Positions 17,004-25,631 of a DNA stretch of 64,000 nucleotides are shown in pieces (the first letter of the stretch is position 1; the number at the start of each line of letters is the position of its first letter). The notes beneath the pieces were generated by a model that had not been told where the DNA came from, made no database searches, and was given only the letters and a program-made list of their open reading frames with translations. The stretch spans positions 1 through 64,000 of the forward strand of contig NZ_JAGGPA010000048.1 in assembly GCF_018614035.1 (NCBI RefSeq), given 5' to 3'. The position numbers and the translations under genes are program-made. This DNA is from Streptomyces sp. ISL-96 (GTDB lineage: Bacteria > Actinomycetota > Actinomycetes > Streptomycetales > Streptomycetaceae).

Positions 17004-20000
17004 CTACTCGGCCGGCGCCGCCGACGAGCGCTTGAACATCCGCGTCGCCGTGATCTCGCCGTGCACCGTCTCGCCGTCCGGGTCCTGTTGCGGCAGCCCC
17101 GGCCGCAGGTGCTCCTCCACGCTGATGTACTTCAGCCCCGCCCGGAGGTCGGCGTCGTTGCGCAGCCGGATGACCAGTGGGAACTCGGCGAGCGCGGTCG
17201 TGTCGAACAGCCCCGTCGTATAGAGCAGCTGCACGCCGAGCGCGTCGGACACCGCCCGCTGGAGCTCCAGCAGGTAGGTGGCGTTGGCGCGGCCGATGGG
17301 GTTGTCGAGGAACAGCGTGCCGGCGTGCCGGTGCTTGTCGCGGCCCCGGTCGTTGCTGCGCAGCGCAGCCATGGTGCAGTACAGCGCGATCGCGGCCGTG
17401 AGCAGCTGGCCGCCCGAGAAGACGTCGCCCATCTGCCCGACCGGCACCCGCTCGGCGCGCAGCACGGCGTCCGGCTTGAGGATCTCGACCGAGATGCCCT
17501 TCGGCTGCAGCGCGGCCTGAACACCCCGCAGGAGCAGTGACATTCCGTCCCTGCGCAGGTCGGAGTTCTTCTTGACGGCGGCGCTGGTCGCCTCGTCGAT
17601 GACCTCGCCGAGCCGTTCGACGAGGGTCGCCTGGTCCGGCTCCTCGAAGCGGAGGCGCAGGAATTCCTGGCCGGACCACTCCCCGAGGCCTTCCGGCAGC
17701 TGGGAGAGCCGCTGGGCCGAGCGGAGCGTCGCCAGGGCCGACTCGACGAGGCCCCGGAGCCGGTCGACGATGCTGTCGCGGTTGCGCTCCAGCTGCGCCA
17801 GCTCGTCGGTCAGTACCCGCAGCCGGGGCTCGAAGGCCGCCGCCCACGCAGCCGCGTGCTCGGGCAGCGAGGCGGCCGGCAGCTCGCGGATCTGCTGGCG
17901 CGCGGGGGTGCGTACCTGCTCGTACCGCGTGGAGTTGGCATGCCGTACGAGTACGTCGCTCGCCTCGCGCACCGCGGACTCGGCCGCGGACAGTTCGGCC
18001 GCGCACGCGCGCAGCGAGCGGCGGGAGTCGGCCGCCGACTGCCGTGCCTCCTCCAGGCTGCCGGGGTACGGGTCGGGATCTTCCGCACCCTCGTCCTCCT
18101 GGTGGTGGTCCCTGAGCAGGTCGCGCAGCAGCGCCGCCGTCTCGTCGAAACCGCCCGCCGCGTCCTCGGCCGCGCGGTGTGCCCGCAGCAGCTCGGCGTG
18201 GGCGGCGCGGGCTGAGTCGAGCGCGTCGGTGCGGGCGGCGAGCTCGGAAGTGGCGGTGCGCAGGAGCGTCTGCGCGTGCTCCGCGTCGTCCGGTACGAGT
18301 TCGTCGGGCAGCTCGGTGTGCGCGGTGCCGTCCTCGGGGGCGAGGCGCTCGGCCTCGCCGCGGAGCCTGCCGAGCTGCTCGCTCGCGGCGGAGGCCCTCG
18401 ACTCCAGCATCTGTACGAGCGATTCGGCGCGCGCCACCGCGGCCTGGCGGGACGGGCCGTCGGCACCGTCCGTGCCCTCCAGCATCTGGGCGGCCCTGGT
18501 GCGGACCTTGTTGCTGAGCCGGTTGAGCTCGGCGAGGGCGGCGCTCTCGTCGCTCTCGGCCCTCGCCTGCTCGGCGCGCAGGTCGGCGCCGACGCCGACC
18601 TTCTCGTACAGCTGGGACGCGGCACGGTACGCCTCCCGCAGCGCGGGCAGGGCGACGCGCGGTGCGTCCTTGTCCGGCTCCGGCAGCGTCTCGGGCGCGC
18701 CGGCGATCTCGGCCCGCTCGGCGCGCAGCGTGCGCGCGGTCCTGTGGGCGTCGTCGGCGGTGCGCTGGGCGGCGCGGCGGTCCTCGTCGGCGGCCTTGGC
18801 GCGCTCCAGGAACACCGTGGCCCTGGCCTCCAGCTCTGCGGCTTCCTCGGTCAGTTCGCGCACCTTCACCTGCCAGGCGGCGCGCTCTCGCAGCCGGTGG
18901 GCGAGGCCTGCGAGGGCGTCGGCGACGCGGCGGGCGCGCTGGGCGGCGTCCTGCCGCTCGTCCCTGACCCGGGCGGCTTCGGCCGCGGCCTCGTCGGCCT
19001 CGGCGCGCACCGTACGGGCCTCGGCGAGCACGGCTTCGGCCGCCTCGGCCGCTTCGCCCGCCGTCCTGGCCGCCTCGGCCAGTTCGGCGAGCATGCCGGG
19101 CGGGCAGTCGGCGCGCCACGAACCGAGGCGGGCGGCGAGCGTACGGTCGCCGGCCAGCCGGGCGGCGAGCCTGCGGATCTCCTCGTCGCGAGCTATGGCC
19201 CGCACCCGCAGCGCCTGGCGTTCCTCGTCGGCCGCGTGCTCGTCGTGCATGGCCGGGTTCGGCGGTACGAGGAAGACGTCGGCGCGCTCGGATCCGGCGT
19301 CGCCGGGCGGCGGTACGGGCGCCAGGAGTGCGGCGGCGGTGCCGACGGCGACGGCCGAGCGGGGCAGCAGGGCGGCGCCGGCGAGGGCTTCGCGCGCCCT
19401 GGTGTGCGCGTCGGGGTCGGTGATGACCACGCCGTCGACCAGCTCGGGCCGGGCGGCGAGCACGGCGGCGTGGTCGGCGGGGGCGACGGCCTGCGCGAGG
19501 TAACGCCAGCCCGGCAGGGCGGGGATGCCGTGCTCGCCGAGGAACTCGACGGTGGCCAGGACATCGGGGCCGGGCGGCAGCAGCCCTCCGTCGCCGAGCG
19601 CGCCGAGGATGCGTGAGTCGTCGGCGGCGGCGGTGCGCAGCTCGAAGAGCTGCCGTTCGGCGGAGGTGATGCCCTGGTCCAGGAGGACGAGGAGGTCCTC
19701 GGCGTTACGGTCGAGCTCCTCGACGGTGAGGGGGCCTTCGGCGCTGCGGCGGGGGCTGCGGACGGCTTGCGCCGACGCGGCGGACCGGCCGGAGGTGTCG
19801 GTGCGTGTTGCTGTGCGGGTGGCTGCGCCGTCGGCCGCGCTGCCGTGACCGGCCGCACCACGGTCGTCGCCCTCCGCCGGCTCCTCGACGGCGGCGTGCA
19901 CGCCTTGGCGCGCGGGGTGGCCGTCGGCGGCGACGGTTCGCGCGCCGGGTGTGCCGTCCGTCGCGGCCACCGCTCGGCGGGGCTGCGGCACGCCCTTGGC

Positions 20001-21860
20001 GGCGGGCGGCAAGGGCGACGGCAGGCTGAGCAGTTCCGCCAGCCGGTCCTCCGCTGCCAGCGACTCCGCCGCGCGGCGCTCCGCTTCGTACGCGTGCTCC
20101 GCACCCTGCGCGGCGTCCGCCGCGCGTGCGGCCGCCAGTTCCGCGCGGGCCTCGGCGCCGGCGGCCTCCTTCGCCCGGTCGCCCGCCGCACGGGCGGCTT
20201 CGCGCGCGGTGTCCCACGCGGCGACCGCCGTCTTCTCCGCGTCGGTCGCGGCCAGCGCCGCGCGCGCCGGGTCGGCGTCCGGGGCCGTGTCGTCGAGCCA
20301 GCCGGCGCGTACCGCCTCCGCCGTTTCCTGTTCGACCTCGGAGAGGCGCTGGCGCAGGTGCCCGGCCTCGCTGCGGGCGCGCTGTGCCTGTGTGGCGGCC
20401 GTGGTGGCGTCGCGGTGCGCTGCCTCGCCCGCCTCCTGAAGGGTGGCCGAGCGCTCTTCCTCCTCGGCGGCGACCCGCTCGCCGTCCTCGGCCGCCGCGT
20501 GCAGGGCTCGTACGAGCTCACCTGCGGCCGTGGCACGGGCGGCCAGCGCCGGGGCCGCGTCCCGCTCGGCCTCGCGGATGGCCACGGCGACGCGCGCGGC
20601 GCGGTCCGCGGCGGCGCGGTGGCGCAGTACGGCCTCGGCGGCCTGCCAGGCGGCGTGCAGTGTGCGGGCGTCGGCGAGCTCGCGGCGCTGCGCGCCTGCC
20701 GCCTTTTCGGCTGCGGTGAGGGCCAGCGAGGCGTGCCGGTAGGCGAGTTCGCTGGCGATCAGGGAGCTGCGGCTGCGGGCCTGCTCGGCCTCGGTGACGG
20801 TGTGCGCGGTGACCGTGACCTGCTGCGCGAGCTCGGCGGTGCGGCCGCGCTCCTCGCCGGCCCGTGCCGAGAGCCTGCGGGCGAGCGTACGGGTCCTGCG
20901 CTCGGCGGCCGCGTGGACGTCGCGGGCTCGCACGCGTGTCCCGGCGGCGTCGACGATGCGGCCGAGGAGGTCGACGGAGCCCGCCGTGAAGTCCCGCTCG
21001 GCGGTGAGTTCGGCCCGGCGGCCGAGTTTGTTGCCGAAGCCGTGGACGAGGTCGGCGAGGCCGTCGGTGTCCCTGGTGTCGGTGACGGCGCGCAGCAGCA
21101 GGTCGGTGAAGTCCGAGTCCTTCTTGACCGCGAAGAGGCCGGCCGCCTCACCCTCGTCGGCGTTCATCTCGCGCTGATAGCGGAAGAGTTCGGGGTCGAG
21201 GCCCAGGTCACCGAGGTGTTCGTTCCAGCGGTCGTGGATCTCCTCCCAGTGGATGTCCAGGTGCGGGTACGCCTTGCCCGCGTCGGTGATCGCGTCGCGG
21301 AAGCCCTTCATGGTGCGGCGGCGGCCCTTCGCGCCCGAAACGCCCTCGCCGTACGGGCGTACGGCGGTGGACTCGGCGACCGGCAGCGAGTCGAGGCTGA
21401 GGCCGGGGCCGGGGCGGAAGGAATACCACGCCTCGGCGAACTTCCGCGGGTCGTTGGACACCTGCCGCCCGCGCCACTCGCTCACCTTGCCGACGACCAC
21501 GCATTCACCGGTGAGCGTGTGCTGCCATTCCAGCGCGACGTGACCGCAGTCGTCGGCGAGCAGGAATTTGCGCAGTACGCCGGAACTCGCGCCGCCGAGC
21601 GTGTTGCGGTGGCCCGGCAGCATCACCGAGAAGATCAGCTTGAGCAGGACGGACTTGCCGCCGCCGTTCTCCAGGAAGAGCACGCCGGCGGGCGCGGGCC
21701 TGCGCGGCGGGCCGACCGGCTCGTCCTCGAAGAACTCCGCCTGGGCGGGCGCGGGGTTGGGCACGGGCTCGCCGACTCCGCGCAGGTCAAGCACGGTGTC
21801 GGCGTAGCGCGCTCCGGCGGGCCCGATGGAGTAGAGGCGGACCCGGGACAACTCGTACAT
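17004..21860 (-). CDS. SMC-like ATPase (MksB/JetC-type condensin candidate)
   Basis: A 1618-residue protein with SMC-like layout. The N-terminal ATPase half has P-loop LENGGGKS (residues 63-70). Long Ala/Arg/Glu coiled coils flank a globular hinge-like part (about 730-850, including ALPGWRYLAQAVAP). The C-terminal half has ABC signature FSGGQ (1481-1485) and Walker B TLFLDNPIGRAN. Asp1519 is present but the catalytic Glu is Asn1520. A Pro/Ala/Thr-rich disordered insert lies at about 617-705. The length is above usual MksB/JetC. It is the last gene of an operon with two accessory proteins and should bind DNA as a dimer with them. Chromosome organisation or plasmid exclusion is inferred. No JetD-like gene follows. 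Confidence 0.82.
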   Translation of the reverse strand: MYELSRVRLYSIGPAGARYADTVLDLRGVGEPVPNPAPAQAEFFEDEPVGPPRRPAPAGVLFLENGGGKSVLLKLIFSVMLPGHRNTLGGASSGVLRKFLLADDCGHVALEWQHTLTGECVVVGKVSEWRGRQVSNDPRKFAEAWYSFRPGPGLSLDSLPVAESTAVRPYGEGVSGAKGRRRTMKGFRDAITDAGKAYPHLDIHWEEIHDRWNEHLGDLGLDPELFRYQREMNADEGEAAGLFAVKKDSDFTDLLLRAVTDTRDTDGLADLVHGFGNKLGRRAELTAERDFTAGSVDLLGRIVDAAGTRVRARDVHAAAERRTRTLARRLSARAGEERGRTAELAQQVTVTAHTVTEAEQARSRSSLIASELAYRHASLALTAAEKAAGAQRRELADARTLHAAWQAAEAVLRHRAAADRAARVAVAIREAERDAAPALAARATAAGELVRALHAAAEDGERVAAEEEERSATLQEAGEAAHRDATTAATQAQRARSEAGHLRQRLSEVEQETAEAVRAGWLDDTAPDADPARAALAATDAEKTAVAAWDTAREAARAAGDRAKEAAGAEARAELAAARAADAAQGAEHAYEAERRAAESLAAEDRLAELLSLPSPLPPAAKGVPQPRRAVAATDGTPGARTVAADGHPARQGVHAAVEEPAEGDDRGAAGHGSAADGAATRTATRTDTSGRSAASAQAVRSPRRSAEGPLTVEELDRNAEDLLVLLDQGITSAERQLFELRTAAADDSRILGALGDGGLLPPGPDVLATVEFLGEHGIPALPGWRYLAQAVAPADHAAVLAARPELVDGVVITDPDAHTRAREALAGAALLPRSAVAVGTAAALLAPVPPPGDAGSERADVFLVPPNPAMHDEHAADEERQALRVRAIARDEEIRRLAARLAGDRTLAARLGSWRADCPPGMLAELAEAARTAGEAAEAAEAVLAEARTVRAEADEAAAEAARVRDERQDAAQRARRVADALAGLAHRLRERAAWQVKVRELTEEAAELEARATVFLERAKAADEDRRAAQRTADDAHRTARTLRAERAEIAGAPETLPEPDKDAPRVALPALREAYRAASQLYEKVGVGADLRAEQARAESDESAALAELNRLSNKVRTRAAQMLEGTDGADGPSRQAAVARAESLVQMLESRASAASEQLGRLRGEAERLAPEDGTAHTELPDELVPDDAEHAQTLLRTATSELAARTDALDSARAAHAELLRAHRAAEDAAGGFDETAALLRDLLRDHHQEDEGAEDPDPYPGSLEEARQSAADSRRSLRACAAELSAAESAVREASDVLVRHANSTRYEQVRTPARQQIRELPAASLPEHAAAWAAAFEPRLRVLTDELAQLERNRDSIVDRLRGLVESALATLRSAQRLSQLPEGLGEWSGQEFLRLRFEEPDQATLVERLGEVIDEATSAAVKKNSDLRRDGMSLLLRGVQAALQPKGISVEILKPDAVLRAERVPVGQMGDVFSGGQLLTAAIALYCTMAALRSNDRGRDKHRHAGTLFLDNPIGRANATYLLELQRAVSDALGVQLLYTTGLFDTTALAEFPLVIRLRNDADLRAGLKYISVEEHLRPGLPQQDPDGETVHGEITATRMFKRSSAAPAE

Positions 21861-21952
21861 GGCGGCGGACTCTCGTCGTAAGTCGTGAAGTGGAGCGGCA
21901 GGTGTGGGGCGGCTGCTCGGCCGGTCGGCTGGTGGGCCGGCCCGGCCGTGGG

Positions 21953-22939
21953 TCAGGCGTGGAAGGGCAGGCCGGCCTCGGCGGTCAGTTCGAGGTCGTC
22001 GGCGTCCGACGGCGGCACGAGCGTGGCGCTGCCGTCGGTCACCGGCACCACGCCCAGCTCCAGCAGCTCGGCCATGGCGGCGCTGCCCGCCATGTCGCGG
22101 ACCTGCAACTGGTAGCGGGCGGTGGTGCGGTACGCCCCTCCCGCGTCGTCACCCGTGCGGTGCAGGAAACCGGAGTCGGTGAGGAAGGCAACGGCCTTGC
22201 CGACGATGCCGGTGGTGGAACCGGCGAGCCGCCGCGCGTCCTTGGTGGCGCCGGTCGCGCTGCGGCGGGCGTAGATGCGCCAGGCTGCTTCGAGGCCGGG
22301 GGCCTCGGTGGCCGGGTCGGTGTTCTCGCCCTGCTCGTCGGCCCGCTCCTCCAGGCGGCGGCAGGCCTGGCGGACGAAGGCGTCGACGCCGTTGACCGTT
22401 ATGCGGCCGATGTAGCCGTCGTCGGCGAGGTCTTCCGGGCGGGGGAAGGCCAGCGCGGCGACGGCGAGGTGGGCGAGACCGTGCAGGAACCGGTCGGCGG
22501 AGTCGGCGGAGGCACGCCGGGCGTAGTCGCCCATGCGTACGGCGAAGACGGAGTCCTCTGCGGCGGTGACGGCCATGCCGGCGCGCGTGGAGACTTCCAG
22601 GACGATGAGCCCGAGCCCGGTCGCGACGGCGTCGGCGAGCCGTGCGAAGGCGGGCTCTTCGCGGTAGCGGCGCAGGAGGTCGGCGTATTCCATGTCGCGG
22701 GCGGGCAGCAGCTTGGGCTGGAGCCCGAAGGACACGAGCCGGGCGGCGTCGGCCGCGTCGGCGGGCGTGACGGTGCCGTGCGCGGCGGGCGAGGGAGCGG
22801 TCGCGGACACCTCGGCGGACTCGGCGGGCTCGGCCGTGGCCGCTGCGGTTGCTGTTGCGGTTGCTGTTGCGGTTGCTGTTGCGTCGCTGTCGGCTCGCTC
22901 GGTCCACGCGTCGGTGTGCTCTGCGTGGTGGTCGCTCAC
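21953..22939 (-). CDS. MksE/JetB-like accessory protein of SMC operon
   Basis: 328 residues, not clearly recognised. The N-terminal 65 residues are low complexity, including alternating Ala-Thr from a tandem repeat. The remainder has mixed helices compatible with a winged-helix protein: DLLRRYREEPAFARLADAV, then GIVGKAVAFLTDSGFLHRTG (a likely wHTH) and a C-terminal AMAELLELGVV. Its position between the large accessory gene and the SMC-like gene matches the KITE/MksE subunit in MksFEB and JetABC operons. The GTG start overlaps the stop of the small ORF upstream (GTGA). The SMC gene begins 92 bases downstream. Confidence 0.7.
   Translation of the reverse strand: MSDHHAEHTDAWTERADSDATATATATATATAAATAEPAESAEVSATAPSPAAHGTVTPADAADAARLVSFGLQPKLLPARDMEYADLLRRYREEPAFARLADAVATGLGLIVLEVSTRAGMAVTAAEDSVFAVRMGDYARRASADSADRFLHGLAHLAVAALAFPRPEDLADDGYIGRITVNGVDAFVRQACRRLEERADEQGENTDPATEAPGLEAAWRIYARRSATGATKDARRLAGSTTGIVGKAVAFLTDSGFLHRTGDDAGGAYRTTARYQLQVRDMAGSAAMAELLELGVVPVTDGSATLVPPSDADDLELTAEAGLPFHA
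22845..22880. repeat. Three perfect 12-bp tandem repeats in coding DNA
   Basis: GCGGTTGCTGTT occurs three times in a row (22845-22880), in frame in the MksE/JetB-like gene, and encodes alternating Ala and Thr. Because 12 is a multiple of three, copy-number change would alter the linker length without a frameshift. Confidence 0.85.
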
Positions 22940-23124
22940 GGCTGCTGCTCCTCGGTACGGAAGTTCTTGGTTTCAGGTACGGACGGGATGGCGCGCCCCG
23001 CGCGTGGAGCGCCCGGAATCCCGGCAAGGGCAGCACCTTCACCACCCGGCGGCCGCCCGTGCGGCGCACGGGAATGCGGCGCGGGGCCGCCGGTGTGTGC
23101 TGTCGCAGGGGCGGTCGCGGTCAT
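22936..23124 (-). CDS. Candidate 62-aa nested ORF in SMC operon
   Basis: A Pro/Gly/Ala-rich, probably disordered peptide (MTATAPATAHTGGPAPHS to the end NFRTEEQQP). Its ATG overlaps the stop of the upstream gene (ATGA at 23121-23124), and its TGA overlaps the GTG of the downstream gene (GTGA at 22936-22939). It fills the otherwise unused gap exactly. Overlap at both ends suggests translational coupling, as seen between real operon genes. Against it: open frames are common by chance at this GC content, and no domain is recognisable. It may instead only carry ribosomes to the next start. Confidence 0.45.
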   Translation of the reverse strand: MTATAPATAHTGGPAPHSRAPHGRPPGGEGAALAGIPGAPRAGRAIPSVPETKNFRTEEQQP

Positions 23125-24647
23125 GCCGCCTCCGTCCGGTCCGCGGTCATCCCGGCGGCGTCCAACAGGGCCATGCCCACTATCAGGTCGGCGCCGCCGA
23201 ACTCCGGGTCGTCGAGCTCGGTACCGTCGTCAACCGCGAACAGCAACCGCTTCTCGCCCTGCCGGTACGCCGTGCCGACCGGCGGGCTCGCCGCGTGGAC
23301 CGCGAGCAGCGCGACGAGGTACGGAAGCTCCGGGTCGCGGTCACGTGCCTCGGCCAGCAGCCCGGACAGCCTGCGCGGCGCGTCGTGCGGCAGGTCGAGC
23401 AGCTCCATCGCGCTCGCCAGCTGTTCCTCGCTGAACCGGCTGTCGTCGGGGGTGGCGATCAGGTCGGGCTCCTCCATCTCGGCGCCCAGATGATCCCGCT
23501 CCACCGGCGGCGTCAGCAGTATGTCGACGAGGTCCCCGACGCGTACCGACACGGGCGTGCGCAGCCCGGTGCCGCGCGCGAAGAAGGCGTCGGTGACCCG
23601 GATCGCCTGCTCGACCGGCAGGGGCAGCAGCGGTGCGACGAGCTGGCCGTACAGGTCGAGTCCCGTCCGCGCCGTGGGCGCGGCGAAGGCCTGGCGGTCC
23701 TGCTCCGCGCGGAACAGCGGTCCCGCGTCCAGCAGCCGGGACTGGAGCTGCGTGTGCCTGCGGATGCAGTCCTTGACGATGTCGACGAGCTCGGCCGCGC
23801 GTCGCTTGTGCTCCGGCTCTTCGGCCTCGTCGCGCGCCTTGCGGATGTTGGTGAGGATCGCGTTCTCGTGCCGGTACCGGTCGGCGACGTGGTCGAGCGC
23901 CTCGGCGATCATGTCGGGCACGGAGTTGAGCCAGTCGACGGCGCGCACGTTGCGCCGGGTCGCCTCCAGTGTCCTGCGGAGCGTCTCGGCGTACTGCACG
24001 GTCCGGTAGCGGGCCTGTTCGGCGGCGAGCTGGGCGTCGGCGAGCCGGCCCCGGCTGATCAGGACTTCGAGCTTGACCTCGGCGGCGATCTGCGCGCTGG
24101 TAACGTCCGTGTCGAGGGCGCCGACGAGGACGTTGACCGCCTCGTCGGTGGTCCGCAGATAGACGTTGCCGCCGTACCCGGGAACCTCCTCGATGAGCTT
24201 GAAGTCGTAGTCCCTGCGCACATAAGCACCGTCGGGGCCGAAAGTGCCATAAACCGCACGGAAGCCGCGGTCCACGCTTCCGACGTTGATCAGGTTCTCC
24301 AGCACCCAGCGGGCGACGCGCTCATGCTCGGCGAGCGGGCGGCGCGGCGCCTGGGCGGCGACGCGCGGAAGCAGCCTGGCCACTATCTGCTCGTGGTCTG
24401 CGCCCGTGTCGAAGTCCATGTTGAGTGTGACCAGGTCGATCGCGGCGAGCGCGATTTCCGCCATCGCGTAGCCCGAGTACTCACCCGCGAGATTCGCCTT
24501 GCGTACGTCGAGATCGTGCAGCGGCGCCGTGCAGGCGAGCGCGCGGAGCCGCCGCGCGAGCCCCTCGTCGGCGGCCGGGCCCTGTGCGGGCCGCGGCCCC
24601 GCGCTGAGCTGGGGCGGAACGAATTCCGTCGATGCAGGCGAAGTCAC
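23121..24647 (-). CDS. MksF/JetA-like accessory protein of SMC operon
   Basis: A mostly helical soluble protein of 508 residues, first gene of the operon. Recognisable stretches are DLVTLNMDFDTGADHEQIV, a helical middle (RTLEATRRNVRAVDWLNSV, AEALDHVADRYRHENAILTN) and an acidic C-terminus. Size, helical content and first position fit the kleisin-type MksF/JetA subunit, but similarity is by context only. GTG 24647 is preferred, with GAGGACC upstream; TTG 24677 is possible. The stop overlaps the ATG of the nested small ORF. It is divergent from nothing close: the GntR gene upstream is on the same strand, 93 bases away. Confidence 0.68.
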   Translation of the reverse strand: MTSPASTEFVPPQLSAGPRPAQGPAADEGLARRLRALACTAPLHDLDVRKANLAGEYSGYAMAEIALAAIDLVTLNMDFDTGADHEQIVARLLPRVAAQAPRRPLAEHERVARWVLENLINVGSVDRGFRAVYGTFGPDGAYVRRDYDFKLIEEVPGYGGNVYLRTTDEAVNVLVGALDTDVTSAQIAAEVKLEVLISRGRLADAQLAAEQARYRTVQYAETLRRTLEATRRNVRAVDWLNSVPDMIAEALDHVADRYRHENAILTNIRKARDEAEEPEHKRRAAELVDIVKDCIRRHTQLQSRLLDAGPLFRAEQDRQAFAAPTARTGLDLYGQLVAPLLPLPVEQAIRVTDAFFARGTGLRTPVSVRVGDLVDILLTPPVERDHLGAEMEEPDLIATPDDSRFSEEQLASAMELLDLPHDAPRRLSGLLAEARDRDPELPYLVALLAVHAASPPVGTAYRQGEKRLLFAVDDGTELDDPEFGGADLIVGMALLDAAGMTADRTEAA

Positions 24648-24739
24648 GTGGCACAGATTAGGTCCTCGCACTGACAACGGTCGAAACGGCGCAGAAGCGA
24701 CCGCACGCGCAGGACCGGGTCAGCGGGGCGACAAGCCCC

Positions 24740-25453
24740 TCATGTCTCCCAGTTCCCGGTCTCGATGTGGCGTGCGTACACCTCGACGAGCTGAGTGCGC
24801 GAGTCGTCGAGATAGCCGGCGAGCAACCTTTCGCCGGCCGTATTGTCGCCCGTGCGCAGACATTCCAGAATCTGCCGATTCCGTACGAGATAAGGCTCGT
24901 GCAGCTGACGCGGATCGGCCACCACGTGGAACGCGAGGCGCAGTTCGGCCAGGACGCTGCGCATCAGCTCGTCGGTGCGCGGGCTGGCGGCGAGGGCGAC
25001 GAGTTCGCGGTGGAAGTGGATGTTGGCCGTCGATACACCCTTCCACTCCCCTTGAGCCGCGGCCCGCTCGCCGTTGCGGACGGCCTTGTCGAGGCCGTCG
25101 AGAGGGAAGGGCGGCGTGCCGAGTCCGCGGACGACAGCGCATTCGATCAGTCGCCTGATGCGGTAAATGTCCTCTACGTCCTCTACGGCGAGGACACGGA
25201 CGAAGACTCCGCGGTTGAGCTGGTGAACGAGCAGCCGCTCGTGGGTCAGCAGCCGGAACGCCTCGCGCAGCGTGTTGCGCGAGACGCCGAGCGCCTTGCC
25301 GATGCTGTCCTCCGAAAGGCGCTCCCCCGGCGGGAAGTAGCCCTCGGCGATGCGGGTGCGGAGGATGTCCGCGACTCGCTCCGCCGTGCTGGTGCGGCCC
25401 AGCAGCGGGCGGTCGTCGGCCAGCCCGCCGGCCTCGGACTCCGTGGTCCTCAC
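24740..25453 (-). CDS. GntR-family regulator, FadR/FCD type
   Basis: A 237-residue DNA-binding regulator. The winged-helix part has ERVADILRTRIAEGYFPPGERL and the recognition helix region KALGVSRNTLREAFRLLTHE. The FCD effector domain shows IRRLIECAVVRGL and the His pair of NIHFHRELV. Start GTG 25453 has GAGAGAGG upstream. It is divergent from the MFS gene of the 5-oxoproline locus, with a strong inverted repeat between them, so it very likely controls that operon. An effector such as 5-oxoproline or D-glutamate is inferred. Confidence 0.93.
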   Translation of the reverse strand: MRTTESEAGGLADDRPLLGRTSTAERVADILRTRIAEGYFPPGERLSEDSIGKALGVSRNTLREAFRLLTHERLLVHQLNRGVFVRVLAVEDVEDIYRIRRLIECAVVRGLGTPPFPLDGLDKAVRNGERAAAQGEWKGVSTANIHFHRELVALAASPRTDELMRSVLAELRLAFHVVADPRQLHEPYLVRNRQILECLRTGDNTAGERLLAGYLDDSRTQLVEVYARHIETGNWET

Positions 25454-25523
25454 AGCGCCTCTCTCCCTCAGCTCCCCGCACCGGCCGCTATCGCCGGGCG
25501 CGCGGTGTTCATCGTAGAAGCAA

Positions 25524-25556
25524 GAACGACCCGACATGACTCTTGTCGGATCGTTC
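25524..25556. promoter_or_regulatory. Candidate operator of the GntR regulator
   Basis: GAACGACCCGAC (25524-25535), a 9-base spacer, then GTCGGATCGTTC (25545-25556). Eleven of twelve arm positions are complementary. It lies 71 bases before the GntR gene and 76 bases before the MFS gene, the expected place for joint control of divergent genes. A nested TTGT...ACAA pattern is also present, reminiscent of GntR sites. Confidence 0.7.
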
Positions 25557-25631
25557 AACAATCCCCTACCTTGGCGTCACCGCACGGTCTCCAGCGCACT
25601 CCTCCACCCTCCTCCCTGCTGCGAGGTGCAG

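Noticed and set aside
17004..24647. Complete Wadjet defence system
   Set aside because: No JetD/MksG-like gene in the window, so only a condensin-like trio is claimed.
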